Positions 24,401-36,045 of a stretch of 64,000 nucleotides of DNA are shown here, one piece after another. Source of the stretch: Membranipora membranacea (taxonomy: Eukaryota > Bryozoa > Gymnolaemata > Cheilostomatida > Membraniporidae); assembly GCA_914767715.1 (NCBI GenBank), contig OU612066.1, positions 15,133,001 through 15,197,000 of the forward strand. Direction: 5' to 3'. Position numbers and translations under genes: made by a program. The notes beneath the pieces are model-generated. The model ran no database searches and had not been told where the DNA came from. It saw only the letters and a program-made list of their open reading frames with translations. How positions within the stretch are numbered: the stretch's first letter is position 1; each line of letters opens with the position of its first letter.

Positions 24401-26332
24401 CGGATTAAATTTGATCAAACCGTATCTGGAATTGCTCAGTTTTACAGGAAAATGCATGGCGAGTCTTTGAGGATCACTGTTCCTTTTGTTTTCGCTGTTT
24501 TAGGGAGCCATGGTTTATTGGACATAGAGACATTGTCTTTGCCGGTACAAGTAGCAAGGACCAAAACCTGCCCGTATTGCTCATATCCAATAGAAAAGTT
24601 TGGAGGCTGTGACTTTATGACATGTAGTCGGTGTTTGAGACACTTTTGCTGGAATTGTGGGGGAAAACGTGATAGCGAGCACATTTCAGGGAGTTGCACT
24701 GAGAAAATGGCAAAAGTAAGTTGACTCAGAGGTTTGAAAAAGATATTTAACACATATCTTAGGCTACAGAAGTTTTTGATAGACCGAATATATATGTATA
24801 TATTTATATATATATATATTCCTGTAATATTCAAACTGCCTTTATCATCCCTGACAGCCAAGCAGAGGATAGTCATCTTTTGATGTCAGATGACTGCATA
24901 TGGTAAGCTTCGAAAGGTCAATCTTGAGGGTACTCTGCGGGTAGTAAAATTAATCAGTACCTAACCCAACGGTAGGTTGGACAGATGTGACCTTACCAAA
25001 ATCAGCCATGCCAATAATTCCCTTTAGGAAATATATATACCTGAGGTCCTGGGAACTATCAATCATGAACACTCAACCCCACAACTCTGCATCAACAATC
25101 ACCAATCAGATGGCTTGGATATATTATATGCACCTACACTTAACTACTCTATCTCTGTTTGTTTCCAGAAAATAATCTACAAGCATGAAATCATCATTCC
25201 CAAATCTAGTAATCGAGATCTTGACAAGGCATGTCGCCATAGACTTTATAAATCTCCTAACATGAAGACACAGATTGAGGAATCTGCCGCAAGGTTCTTA
25301 TTCAATACAGGAGTAAGTACCCTTTACTTAAAAAAAGCTTATTGAAATGTTCAGACACCCCCAAACTAGCTAAAGTTTACTCATCACACTTTGATCTATT
25401 TCTCGTAGCCGGGAATAGATGTTATCATGTCTTTGATTAAGGTGTGACAACTCATCAGCATTGAAGCTATATTCAAAATATTTCAGCTACCAGTTTTATA
25501 AAAATATGATGTTATATTCGATGGTGGGCTCGCAGGGCTTCCAACTATTCTCTTTTAAGAATAGATCTGCTGTTTTCCCAGTTCTACCTTCTTCAGCTAT
25601 TTTCAAAAAGTTTGGTAATCAACCCTTTTTTAAGTTTGAACTCACACCATACCTATTTTCTTATTTATTTCTGTGTTTTATCGTTTTTATTCGTTGGTAT
25701 TTATGGCTTTAGTTATAGGGTCTCAGCGCGAAAAAGTTTTTTTCATGGGAGAGTGCTCTGGCGTCCCTCCTGCGGGCCATTTGCCTAAAGCCCTTAATAA
25801 CCACCAAGCCATCTATATCCCCAACAAAAACTACTATTTTTCAACAAAAATAGTTTTCAGTCCTGGTGGGCTATAGCTATGGTAGGTCCTAATTCAGTTG
25901 TAATAGTGGAATAAAGGAGGTTAGGTAGGTGTTGCCAAGAAAAGAAAGTCTTCAGAATAGTTTTTAAATAGGCTACTATGTTCCATTTTTTAGTTCAAAG
26001 CTGCCAAATACTTTCTATCGCTGAGCCTACATGACAGTCTTGATCAGTATCTCAGACAAATACAAGGTCAGCTTTTAGCCTCCCATCGACTGCTCGAGTA
26101 CTGCAGTGCAGTGAACTACTTCAGACCGGGATCTAGAATCTCTATCAGTCGTATCTCTACTCTGGAATTCTCTCTGACGGTACTAGAGGAAATAATCAGA
26201 GCGGAGAAATCTGATGAGAAGATCCTTGAAAGACTGGACAAATTTTATGAGCTTGTCAAGTCCAACACTGATAATCTCATGTGTGAAGTCTCCGCTGCTT
26301 TGAATTATGTAAAACCCGTGTTACATTCTTAG
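18458..26332 (+). CDS. Ariadne-like RBR E3 ubiquitin ligase, copy B
   Basis: Second complete copy, same strand, 1.3 kb after A. Exons: 18458-18742, 19353-19581, 19985-20086, 20440-20698, 21174-21515, 21900-22031, 22175-22307, 22857-23203, 23801-23970, 24504-24715, 25169-25312, 25994-26332; 897 residues, with the same intron phases as A. RING1 (CGIC..CQHNFCNHC..CPEYEC), IBR (CGHMFYCGDEL..CLCGKESCFKC..PHWPLSC) and RING2 (CPYCSYPIEKFGGCDFMTC, catalytic Cys near residue 702) are complete. The Ariadne-like end is nearly identical to A. The N-terminus differs from A by only a few residues; the acidic linker (exon 4) and the start of exon 5 vary most. The intron 3 donor is weak (AAAAG|GTTTTT). No inactivating change was seen. 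Poly(A) signal at 26504-26509. B is the source, or sister, of pseudogene D. Confidence 0.9.
20255..20344. repeat. Palindrome with 24-bp arms in intron 3 of gene B
   Basis: The arm starting TAGCCTGTCTTGTCAAGC at 20255 has its perfect complement at 20321-20344. The centre is G/C-homopolymer rich (GTGGGGGGGG then CCCACCCCCGCCCCCG), which itself can pair. The arm TTGTCAAGACAGGCTA recurs alone near 33450-33471. Confidence 0.8.
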
Positions 26333-26891
26333 GAAATGTATCGATTCTTGATTTTTGTCCGAACATTTCACTACCCTTGTTGGTAGCTAATGAGTTGACC
26401 CCTAATTTATATACACATCAAATTTTCATTTCAAAACTTATGACTTTTTATGACCCTTTTCAAAAACTGGTCTTTTTTCTGTCAACTCTGATGTTGAAGA
26501 TAAAATAAACTGAATGAACTGAAAAAAACCTTAATTTATCTGTAGACATCTACACTTGGTATCAGTTGATACTTGATAGCGAACAAGAAAGCTGTGTGTG
26601 ACAAGTTAATGACTCTGAGCCAAAGTAAATGGCAGGAGGGAGACAAATAAGATAAAAGTTGTAGGCAACATCCTTCTGATTTAGAGATTCAAAAGAAAAA
26701 CAAGTGTGGTTATAACACCGGATACTCTTATTCATGAATTCATATATTCAAATTTATTGGTATTACTTGAGCACTCATGCAAAGCATGTGGAAAAATATT
26801 CTGGGCAAAGCATGCAAAACTGATGCTGAGAAATGCAGAATTTTGATATATGCAGGTTAACATCAATGTTTTTTGTTGCGAAGTTAAAGTG

Positions 26892-27207
26892 ACAGTCCTA
26901 CTAGGCCATGTTTGGTATGGTTTTAAAGATCTCAGGCTGAAAAGTCATTAAGGCATATGAAATAAAACAGCCTGTGAACCTAATTGCAGTAAAATTGCTG
27001 CAAAGTCTGAAAATTGGGATCATAGTGGATCATAGTGTTATTGCCTCCCCCGACCACTATGATCTACTATGATCCTTGCTAAAATAGTTGAATCAAAACT
27101 AATTGCTATTTTCCACAATTTTCATTTTTTGTTAATTTTTATTTGCCCTATGAACTCACAATATTTGATTTACTGGGGTAATATATCCACTTTTCTAATA
27201 GGACTGT
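26892..27207. mobile_element. 316-bp MITE downstream of gene B
   Basis: The ends are inverted (ACAGTCCTACTAG at 26892 and CTAATAGGACTGT ending 27207). The duplicated region after pseudogene D (63790-63900) continues across this point without the insert, so D is an empty site that supports the boundaries. The centre carries another palindrome (GGATCATAGTGGATCATAG and its complement, about 27019-27077). There is no coding capacity, so mobilisation would need a transposase from elsewhere. Confidence 0.7.
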
Positions 27208-27879
27208 ACACATTGATTTCAGCGATATCCATATACATTCTTTAGATTGGATTCCTTGGTTTACAATTCAATTCTACCTGAGTCTTGACACATTTCACTG
27301 TCAGTTTTTTTGCAAGAATTTACAACATAAAGGACATGGGTACTGAACAGGCATTGTCATGGGGTATTACCTCATAATCCATACTGAAGTGATCAGAGAT
27401 TATTTATTACCCAATTAATCTTCGTTCGGACACCTGTTATTATGCAAATCCCACTGTGGTAACTTCTCTGCGCCTTCTAAATTTTCTCCCTTGAAGTAGA
27501 AATGAAAAGTGCAGGGTCACCACATATCATTTTAAAGCGCTGAAAAATTTAGACACTCTCAAGATGCTCACTAATATTTTGAAATTTTAAGAATCTTTTT
27601 GAAGTTACCCCTCAGCCATAGACTCCAAGTTTCTGCACTGGAGGCAGTAAGCGTTTTTAGAAGTGATGTCCAATCTGAAGTGAACTAGCATTATGAAGCA
27701 CTTATGGATGATGCAAGCTCTCTTTTTTTCTTACACACCCTCATGCCCATTAACCATGTTTTCATATGTCAATTGACATCAGTTTTCGGCCCAATCGATA
27801 TATGGGAATAGCATTTAAGTTTCGCGTATAGCGATAGGTATTTCTTGATGCGAAACCAGAGACCATTATTGCTTCTTGG

Positions 27880-27919
27880 CATCTCGCCTTCTCGGCCTAT
27901 TGGCTAAGATAAAAGTGTC
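27880..27919 (+). pseudogene. U2 snRNA-like 5' fragment
   Basis: CTTCTCGGCCTATTGGCTAA followed by GATAAAAGTGT closely matches the first 35 or so bases of U2 snRNA, including the Psi-rich 5' stem. Similarity then fades: I find no branch-site-pairing region, Sm site or 3' stem-loops in order. It is probably a truncated U2 retro-pseudogene or the head of a U2-derived SINE, not a working snRNA gene. Confidence 0.55.
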
Positions 27920-28754
27920 ACTGCCAATGGCCGATTAGTGCCAGTTCAGTTTTGGCAGCTTGCTGCACACTTATGATTAGGAGGTCCTCTATGGCCTCAC
28001 CTCTAGGATGCATTCTAGTTTTCTAGAATGTATCACATTCTCAGTATGAGGATTAGGGCACTGTATCGGATCGAGAAGTTTGGCAACGAATCATTTTATT
28101 TATTGTACCCTGAAACATAGGTAAATACAGCAATCAAAGAAAGTACATAAAAATTGACAAAATAAAAGCCACAAAAAATGCCATGGATAAAATTCTCAGA
28201 ATTAAATAACAATTTAACCAACCAATTAGGCAAAAAATACTTCACAAAAATTGTAGCCTCTAGCAGCATTTATTAACCTATGATAGAAGGGGTGATAATT
28301 ACACTGTTATGATACAAATATTACTTAATTAATTCTTAAAACTTAATTCAACTTACAAATGGTGACTGGTTAGGTCACTTCACGATCTAATAAGTGTGTC
28401 AGGCATACATACTAGTTGATCCATCAGGTTTCTACAGTGAAAAGTAACGTAAAAGAAGTAAAGAAAATTGTCACAATTAATTTCAGTCGCCTTTTCTTAC
28501 AAAAATGATTACAATAATACATAGGTAATAATGGTAAAACAAGTATAATAAAACATTAAACTTACATGTCCTCTTGAAAAGTCAGTACACCGAATATAAT
28601 ATATACTACATCTCCCATGTAAGTCAGTATTGTAGTGAAGATGAATTGATAGCCGATAAACTTTGTAAATAAAACTCTGGCTACATTTTTCTGATTAAAT
28701 GTGCAGAGAGTAAAATAAAGAGAGAGAAAATGCGTCCTGCTTCGACTTGCTTCT

Positions 28755-28990
28755 CTAAGGTAATGACAATATGACTAAGGTAATGATAATATTATGAATT
28801 CTCCAGTAATCTGAGTGAGGTCACAACAAATTTGGCCTCATGGTTTTGCTGGCGACCTGACCTGAGCTGATGCCACAAATTTAAACAATTTGTCAAATTT
28901 TTAATTAATACTGACAAGACACTTGACAATTTACACCAGCAGGTTGCTGCATAACCACACAGGAGATAATAATAATTTGGTAATCCATGA
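28755..28990. repeat. Dispersed repeat, also inverted at 38860-39070
   Basis: The reverse complement of this stretch matches 38860-39070 along most of its length, for example GTGTGGTTATGCAGCAACC, a TTTGACAAATTGT block, GCCAGCAAAACCAT and GTGACCTCAC. The second copy lies inside the 2.5-kb inverted-repeat element, so this is part of a transposable-element family. Confidence 0.55.
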
Positions 28991-29170
28991 ATAGGCTAAT
29001 TAATTTTGCAGTTCAAGAAAACATCCCAATACAGGCACCTTGCGTCCCTCTTTAGGGACAGCCCAATCTTCTGTTTCTTAGCAAACAGCAAGATACCATT
29101 TTTGTATTTGGCGTCATGGATGAAGTGTGTATGAATGGATAGGATGAATGACTTCAAAAGACATAAATGC

Positions 29171-29235
29171 AGGAGGCCCGTGGTCAAATCGCGGCCGCGG
29201 CAGAAGTCTTTTCATGTTTTTTTCATCATGGAAAT
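29171..29235 (+). repeat. SINE-like fragment
   Basis: A degenerate B-box-like segment (GTGGTCAAATCGCGG) is followed by AGTCTTTTCATG and TTTTTCATCATGGAAAT. The latter part is shared with 42985-43015, where it follows a tRNA-like A box. It seems to be a decayed copy of the same tRNA-derived SINE. Confidence 0.35.
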
Positions 29236-29861
29236 TGCTAGCAGTGATTGTGCCACATTTTTACTTCACCCTGAATATCTCTAGTCCTTGACTGCAGCTG
29301 ATAATAAAAAGGTATTGTATGGTAGGGGTTATGAGAGGTTTGCCTGTGAACGAATACATGTCAAAATAATGTTAAGTTGTCTGGCAAACCATCACCCCTC
29401 CTTCACTAAAACTAGCCAACAGGAACACTACCAATGACCAAGAATTGGCACAGCACTGACGTTTACAACAGCTGCACAGAAAACTACTATCATAGACAGG
29501 AAACAGCAGGTTGAGATTTAAGAGATTGGTGGATTTGATTTAGCCCTACTAAACTGTTTATTGTTCATCAGACTTTACTGTTGATATACTTTATCAACTT
29601 TACTGTTGATTGTCTCATCAGATGGGAGGGCACTGGTGTTTTAAACACATTTGTCTATGTGAAGCAGAACCTGGGAGGCTGCTCAAAGTTTCTACAGGCT
29701 TGTTGCTTTCGAATCAATGCATTAATCAGAGATTATCTCAGACCACAAGCCCAAACAAAGACCTGACATACATTATCTCCATTACCAAGTGTTTAATCCT
29801 CACCTTCCATTGTGTTCTAAAAAAGTGTGAGGTGTGACAACATATGGTTTTAGCTGGTTTG

Positions 29862-30379
29862 TAATAGACAGTTTTCTGGGCTCTTATTTATGCCTCAATT
29901 CGGAGTTGTCCTCTCTCTAGTTTGGTACTTTTAACCCACGCCGCATAGGAAAAACCTGCTGAAAGAGGGTTATCTTGAAAACTGCTTATGTTAGGATAAA
30001 AATGGTTTTTGATTCAGAGTCTGCACCATTGAAAACCCTGTGAGACAGGGTTTCAAAATCAATGGAGGCGTGATTGTTGATAAATCTTAATTTTAGTGAC
30101 GAAACTCATAAAAAATTCTCCCAAATGGTCCGCAAAACAGGCAGAAAATGCTATAATTGACTATCCAAATTCTAAAATTATTTCCCAAACTATGTCCATA
30201 TGAGGTTTCAATGTTGCAGATTCTGAATCAAAAACAATTTTTATCCTATTATAAGCGGTTTTCAAGATAACCCTCTTTTCAGCACGTTTTTCCTATGCGG
30301 CGTGGGTTGAAAGTACCAAACTGGAGAGAGGACAACTCCGAATTGAGGCCTAGATCAGAGCTCAGAAAACTGTCTATTA
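29862..30379. mobile_element. 518-bp MITE with long terminal inverted repeats
   Basis: The outer ends TAATAGACAGTTTTCTG (29862) and its complement ending at 30379 begin arms of about 170 bp each that stay complementary with scattered differences. The arms include CTCAATTCGGAGTTGTCCTC, CCCACGCCGCATAGG and AGGGTTATCTTGAAAACTGC. A TA lies at both edges, as expected for a Tc1/mariner-type target duplication. The centre has a second small hairpin (ACCCTGTGAGACAGGGT, about 30037-30053). No open frame. Confidence 0.8.
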
Positions 30380-31395
30380 ATTGCTTGACAACACTTAAAA
30401 AACACAGAAGTCAAGCTGGAATAATTATCGATCAATTCGCAGCTTAAATAAAGACTGCCATGTCACACTACACCAATCACAACCAGCAAAGCTTCCAGCT
30501 TCCTTCATGAAAAAAAGTTTTCGCCAAATGCAGCAAAAAATTACCTAAACACTAACCCCAATTGCGTAACAGGATATCATTATGTCAGCGGAGGGTGCAG
30601 TTTACATAATCTCAAGTGGAAAACAGGCTGGGATTAATTTGGAAATGCAAAATCTTGTGAGCTCTCTTTTGTTTTCATCTTATTATCCAATAGGATGACA
30701 ATAAAAAAGTCCCGTCTGTCCTTTGGTTTCCAAATCCTGGCAAAAAGTGCAGATTTAATATGAGGAAAAAAGTTTCATGCGTCAATGACAATCTAAGATC
30801 GCATTGCTACCTAGGCCAAGGGTTTAATTTGGGATTACCTCTTACCACAATCCCTAAACAAAGGCCTGACATGAATAATCATTCCTAAGTTTATAATAGC
30901 ATATCTGATTTTTTTAAAAGATCCTGTCCAGCATAGCTCTGTTTATTCTGACAAAAAAGATATCCATCAATAACCAAATATCATTACCAACTGAAAATAA
31001 AATTTCATTATATCCAGAATGCACTTCTTAATGGAGCAGTGTCCAGCGGAAATCTTTTGCCTCATCAGAAAACAAATAAAACTGTTACAGCGGCAACCCC
31101 AATTTTCGATGCCTTTATCTTTCTCGGGTAATCTCATTTTTATTCACAAACATCACTATAGTTACGGAACAAAAATTCACATGATATTCTTCAACTCAGC
31201 TTTGGTTTTCATAATATCCATCATGGTCAAACAAAGGATACTAAAACTAGAATTACATACCAAACCAAATTTACAAAGAACAAAGCTTACCTGGCGGAAA
31301 TTCATTAAATTTTAATTACCCTTTATAATAAAATATTTACCTGAAAAATGTGAGCTAACTATCGCATTGAAAATAACATTCAAGAAAGTAACGCA

Positions 31396-34300
31396 ATGAA
31401 GATTACACCATCTACCATGCTTTTCAAGCTGGAACATCTTTTCCTTTTAGCAGGTGAGTCTTATAGATCCTTTGATTCAAAATTGCAAAATTAGATAAGT
31501 GATCAGATAAGCAGTTTCTAAACAGTCCCTCGCCAGGGCGGGGGGCAAAAGTCTGGGGGGCTGGGACTAAAACAGTCCGGTAGGTTTAACAGTAGTTTAT
31601 AGCTATTTCTACCAGAATTTTGTCTCATTGTTAGAGACAGTTGGTTATTTTAGCCTCGTAAATGATTATTCTGGTTCTATCCTACAATGCCACCATTTTC
31701 GTCAATACGTCATTTTTCAGTTTTAGTACGACAATACAGTGCTGAATATTGTCTGACACTCAGATTATCAGCTGAAAATGTCTCTTATGGCGTAAAAATG
31801 ATCATCAAAGGATCTCGTCATTTTGTGGTAGTCGATCCAACATCTCAAGAAATTATCACCCAGGACTATGAAGATGAAGGTTAGTTATAGTTTCCTGAAG
31901 AAACTCATCTGTTTCCTACTGACCACCATATCACCTTTGGTTATACCTACTTGTTAAGGTTGATAATTGATATAACACAGAGAAACGAGTTTGATCCCTG
32001 GCCCAGGCAGTTTATTCTCATTCACATAGTGCACTAGGTGTTATGTATTTGCAATGGGGTTGTGTCAGGAGTCGTCCCTTATCATAGGGGGCGCTATCCA
32101 GGTGAGATGTTATGTACTTGCAATTAAATTTATCAGATTTAATGCAGGGAGAAGCTGACAGGACATTACTGCTCAAGTGCTCACAGGACTAGAAATCTAG
32201 ACATATAGATGTAAAAAGACATGGATATACTGAATATATAGGGCATAGTGTTTGAGCCCTCAATTGCCTACCACCTTCAACACAAGTCAAACTCAAGAAA
32301 GTTGGTTCTCAAATCATTGCTTTAATTTTTATAAAATCAGCTGGTTGCCGCCATTAATCAATGTTCCTTCTCTCTTTGATTTTAGACACCTATGATCAGT
32401 ATGTGAGGTTTGATTCATATGAATTGGAAGGAGACGATTCCGGAAGAGAATTCAAAATTATACACATTTATAATTGGAAGGAGGATCATGAAATTAATCG
32501 ATTCGTTACTTACTCTGAAGGACAATTGACAGCAGATCCATTTGGGAACAGACTGATAGCAACGGTAATTGTGTATTATGAAAACCGCATGCTTCTCTGC
32601 ATGGTTTTTCACTCATAACTTCTGGGATAATGGGTCAATCACATTCTTATATTATATTATAAGACACATTATATCCATCAATGCCTCAAATTACATATTG
32701 TAAAGTTTTGAGGATGGATGCACATAAATTGCTGAGATAGAGCCAGATAAAAAGCTCCTCTCGATTTTGTTAGTTTGCTTGTTTTGATGGCTCCCAGCAG
32801 GTCACATGACTTGTCACAGCGTCGTAACTTTATTTCAGTCTGATGAAAGTATTGGCTGTTGTGATATTAGCTTTCATGGTAGCAATAAAGATAGTTTAGG
32901 AAAATAATCTTGAGCTATTCTACAAACTTCATAAACTTCCATGTACATCATCCATCTGTGTAGCACTAAGTCATCAAATGAGTCATTATGTAGCAATGTA
33001 CTGCATTTAATTGGCACTACTGTTGTCGATACTCACCAACAGATTTGTTATTAGCTTGTGTATTGCTTTTTATATTAGACTAGACCTGAAGTGGTTTGCG
33101 CTTAAGGTCATGCCTCTCCTAGGATACTAACTTGAGAACTACTGGTCCGATTTTCTTGATTTTTCATTCCAATTTTTAATATAATTTTTTATGATTGTGG
33201 TTACAATTTAAACAATTTAAGCCACTTGTGCCCATGCAAATGAATAGGAGCTGCCAATAACTAGGAGCATCGGGCTCAGACGCCTCAAAACCATTTATTT
33301 GTATATAAACAGGATAAGCAGCGCAAAATAGTCCCGACAAAATTAATTTCTAGTAATGCCTTGCCTCGGGCAGCCAAAATGGGGCTGCCTTTATACTGCA
33401 GATTTCTCGGACGGATTTCTCAGTCAGATTGTTTGTTCAGATTTTTCATTAGCTTGTCAAGACAGGCTAATTTTTTACTTTAGCTATCATTGGGAACAAC
33501 CAAAAACTTGTGTTTTGGCATTGTAGGGAAAACACAGACTTTCTGATATAGCTTTTATAAACGCAATTAAACATATATTAACACAGCTTTACAGTTGAAT
33601 GGTTGCGCAGGGTACATGGTTATAATATTATGAGAATTATGTTTTGTCTCTTTCAGCCCAGTTTAAAGCATGCAGCCCAAAATGTTACCATGTGCGACAA
33701 CAATGTGTTCGAGTTTATATGGAATATATGGAATTTCAAACTTATTAAACATAACAGTAAGTGCATCATTAAAATGTTAGTAATTACACTGCAGATTTTC
33801 CATCACATTTTTCCATTAGAAAATTCGGTTGGAAATTTTGCATTTATATAGGCAGGCCTTGGTGCAACGGGTAGGGCATGGTTCTTAAAATGTAGAAGTT
33901 CTGTGTTCGATTCCCATCGGATAACGCGGTTGGTGTAAGGAAGGGCATCAGACCTCAGTTGATCTTGTGCCATCATAATATACAGTCCGTAGACCCGTGC
34001 TGATACAGAAACAAACCAAGTAACACCAATGTTTCTCACAAGGGTAGTAAGTTTTTTATAAGCATGCCATCATTGGGTGAAACAATAAATCTGATATTTG
34101 TGGCATTGTCACGAAACGAAGACTTGTATTTGTTGTCAATGATGGCTTATGTTAAAGCAAAATTATGACCAAATATAATCAGACAGAAAAGTCTAAGGGA
34201 AAACTTGTAGTTTAAATGCACCTTTAGAGTATCTGTATACCATGCTTGTTTCTAGGGCTCTAATCACCGAACATCATGTTATGACTTTTCTTTTTGCAGG

Positions 34301-34406
34301 AGGCCGAGAGAAAAATGTAGTCTGTGCTGTGAAAAGTAGAAGAAATATGAAATTGAGGCTTACTGATATCAAATCCTGTTCGCCACAGATGGAATTTAGA
34401 CAATAG
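31396..34406 (+). CDS. Predicted small secreted protein, family unknown
   Basis: A five-exon gene model: 31396-31453, 31721-31879, 32386-32564, 33657-33756, 34300-34406; 200 residues with GT-AG borders and matching phases at every junction. Exon 1 gives a plausible but not ideal signal peptide (MLFKLEHLFLLA, then VLVRQYSA), so export is an inference. The mature part is strand-rich and mixed-charge with about four cysteines (AEYC, VTMC, VVC, KSC), an acidic loop (QDYEDEGDTYDQY) and a basic end (KSRRNMKLRL). I recognise no family; a compact beta fold is conceivable. The open frames of exons 2 and 3 are the firmest part, and exon 1 is the weakest. It lies directly before the membrane-protein gene on the same strand. 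Confidence 0.55.
33850..34045 (+). mobile_element. tRNA-derived SINE in intron 4 of the secreted-protein gene
   Basis: An A-box-like GGTGCAACGGGTAGGG and a B box GTGTTCGATTCCC are about 45 bp apart, as in a pol III promoter. A tRNA-unrelated body follows (GTAAGGAAGGGCATCAGACC, ACCCGTGCTGATACAG). The anticodon arm is not tRNA-like, so it is a SINE, not a tRNA gene. Confidence 0.6.
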
Positions 34407-36045
34407 ATAAATCATTGAGCTATAGAAGTTGATTAAAACTCACAGACTCTAAATTATATGTCATCATTCGATTGGCTGACCAATAAGAACACCTTCCTTT
34501 TAACAACTTTCTAGCATAGATACAAATTGTGGTTTCTTACTCAATATTTTGCAAAAAAAGAAGCAATGATAATATATTGCTTTGAACAAAGGAGATTGAG
34601 TTCATCCACGCATTAAAAGTGCTGATATTCCAAAAAATTCACATTTGGCGTTTTGGCATACGTTTAAGGTGTTGCCTTTAGTCTGGATAAAGCTAAATCA
34701 TTTTGCTGCAAAGTGAAGAAATATTTAACACTACAAGGAATGGCGCGTAACACGAACAAGGTAAATCAAATCAGTTTATAAATCAATGCTGATCATGAAA
34801 TTGTAGACCCTTGCAATTCTTTCTTTTAGGTGTAGTGACAATATCAACCAATTATATTGTTTTTTTGTTTTTGTAATGCTCTCATCATCAGGATAAAAAT
34901 AAACATTTATTTACAAGATGTGACCGGGATGCCACTGCCATCATAAATCCTGAAGATTCGATCTTGTTTGCATGATAACCTATGAACTGTTGGTGATAAG
35001 ATCGTAATTTTTCAGCATTCACATTCACACCTCTAAATGCTCTCAAATACAAATATTATTGTAGTATATTAGTGTTGTATTCAGGGTCTCGGGGTTTCTG
35101 TGGTCGGGTCATGTTAGGGTCAAGTCGGGTCAGAGGTCTGCATCTTCAACTACTAGGGTGATGGTCAAAATGCTGCCTGCACCTGGACTCGAATCTGAGA
35201 CCTTGTGCACAACAGTCCTCGATCTTAACCACTATGCTATGGATTTTATGTGATGAGGTTGGCAATAGAGACTAGACCATGATAAAACATATAGCTATTA
35301 GTCATGCTTTTGCTGTGATTATTATGAACGGCTTACAGCACTACATAAAGCTTTCTTCAGACATCTATAATTCCATAAAATATTTGACAGAATTTGATGA
35401 AACTTGGTCTCAACATAGTTCATTATGTCTAGATGATATATTACAAACTGAATCAACCTTAACATGTACTATTAGCTAATTGCACTAGTGATTAGTGGAT
35501 GAATATCCATCATTCTTTTAAATTGTGATATCTGAAGAGAGTGTAGGAGTGGGACATCGACTTATGAAGTCGTAATGTAAATCCATTTCATGCGCTCTTT
35601 TCGACCGACCCGACTCGTACCCGAATTTAGGAAAATTTCAGTGGCTCGGCTCATTTTCATTTTTGCTGGCTCAATACAACATTATAGTATATTATATTGT
35701 ATTTATATCTTGCAAAATTGGAACATCATAAATATATTTCGTAGAAATAGGTATGCATTGATCACAAATGAGCTGAAACTGGCCCCATGGAAGTATCAGC
35801 AGTAAACGGACATAATTTTGATGATAAAATATCTCCTGTGACATGATGTCATTGAAAAGGAATTTTATCTTGGATTCTGACACTGAAAACTTTCAGATGG
35901 TATATTATCATCAAGATGATTACCTGTTTTTTTTGTCCGTTCTATACCTTAATGATGAAATTATTCAAGGTTGATTTTCCTGATTATCCTTGCTATTTGA
36001 AGAATTAACAATTATTATCACTACTTTTTATCTATTATACAGTTG
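34407..36045. other. Intergenic stretch before the membrane-protein gene
   Basis: No gene found. Open frames at 35279-35479 and 35590-35805 lack recognisable content. A fold-back element with a tRNA-like centre occupies about 35061-35697. Confidence 0.5.
35061..35697. mobile_element. Fold-back element carrying an inverted tRNA-like sequence
   Basis: Ends GTAGTATATTAGTGTTGTAT (35061) and the imperfect complement CTCAATACAACATTATAG (about 35670-35697) are inverted. CGGGTCAAGTCGGGTC near the left end partly pairs with GACCCGACTCGTACCCG near 35607. On the minus strand, within 35150-35245, there is an A-box-like TAGCATAGTGGTTAAGATC and a B-box-like GATTCGAGTCC. The arms are degenerate, so the boundaries are approximate. 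Confidence 0.4.

Larger units (their letters stand above)
26510..31395. other. Noncoding stretch between gene B and the secreted-protein gene
   Basis: No gene was found in these 4.9 kb. It holds two MITEs (26892-27207 and 29862-30379), a U2-snRNA-like fragment (27880-27919), a dispersed repeat also seen inverted near 38860-39070 (about 28755-28990), and a SINE-like remnant near 29171-29235. The part up to 27360 is duplicated after pseudogene D. Open frames at 29581-29837 and 31019-31315 have no recognisable content. Confidence 0.55.

Noticed and set aside
24442-24876. 144-codon minus-strand frame opposite gene B exon 10 (and 61077-61427 opposite D)
   Set aside because: Antisense shadow of a conserved coding exon; its conservation follows from the plus strand.
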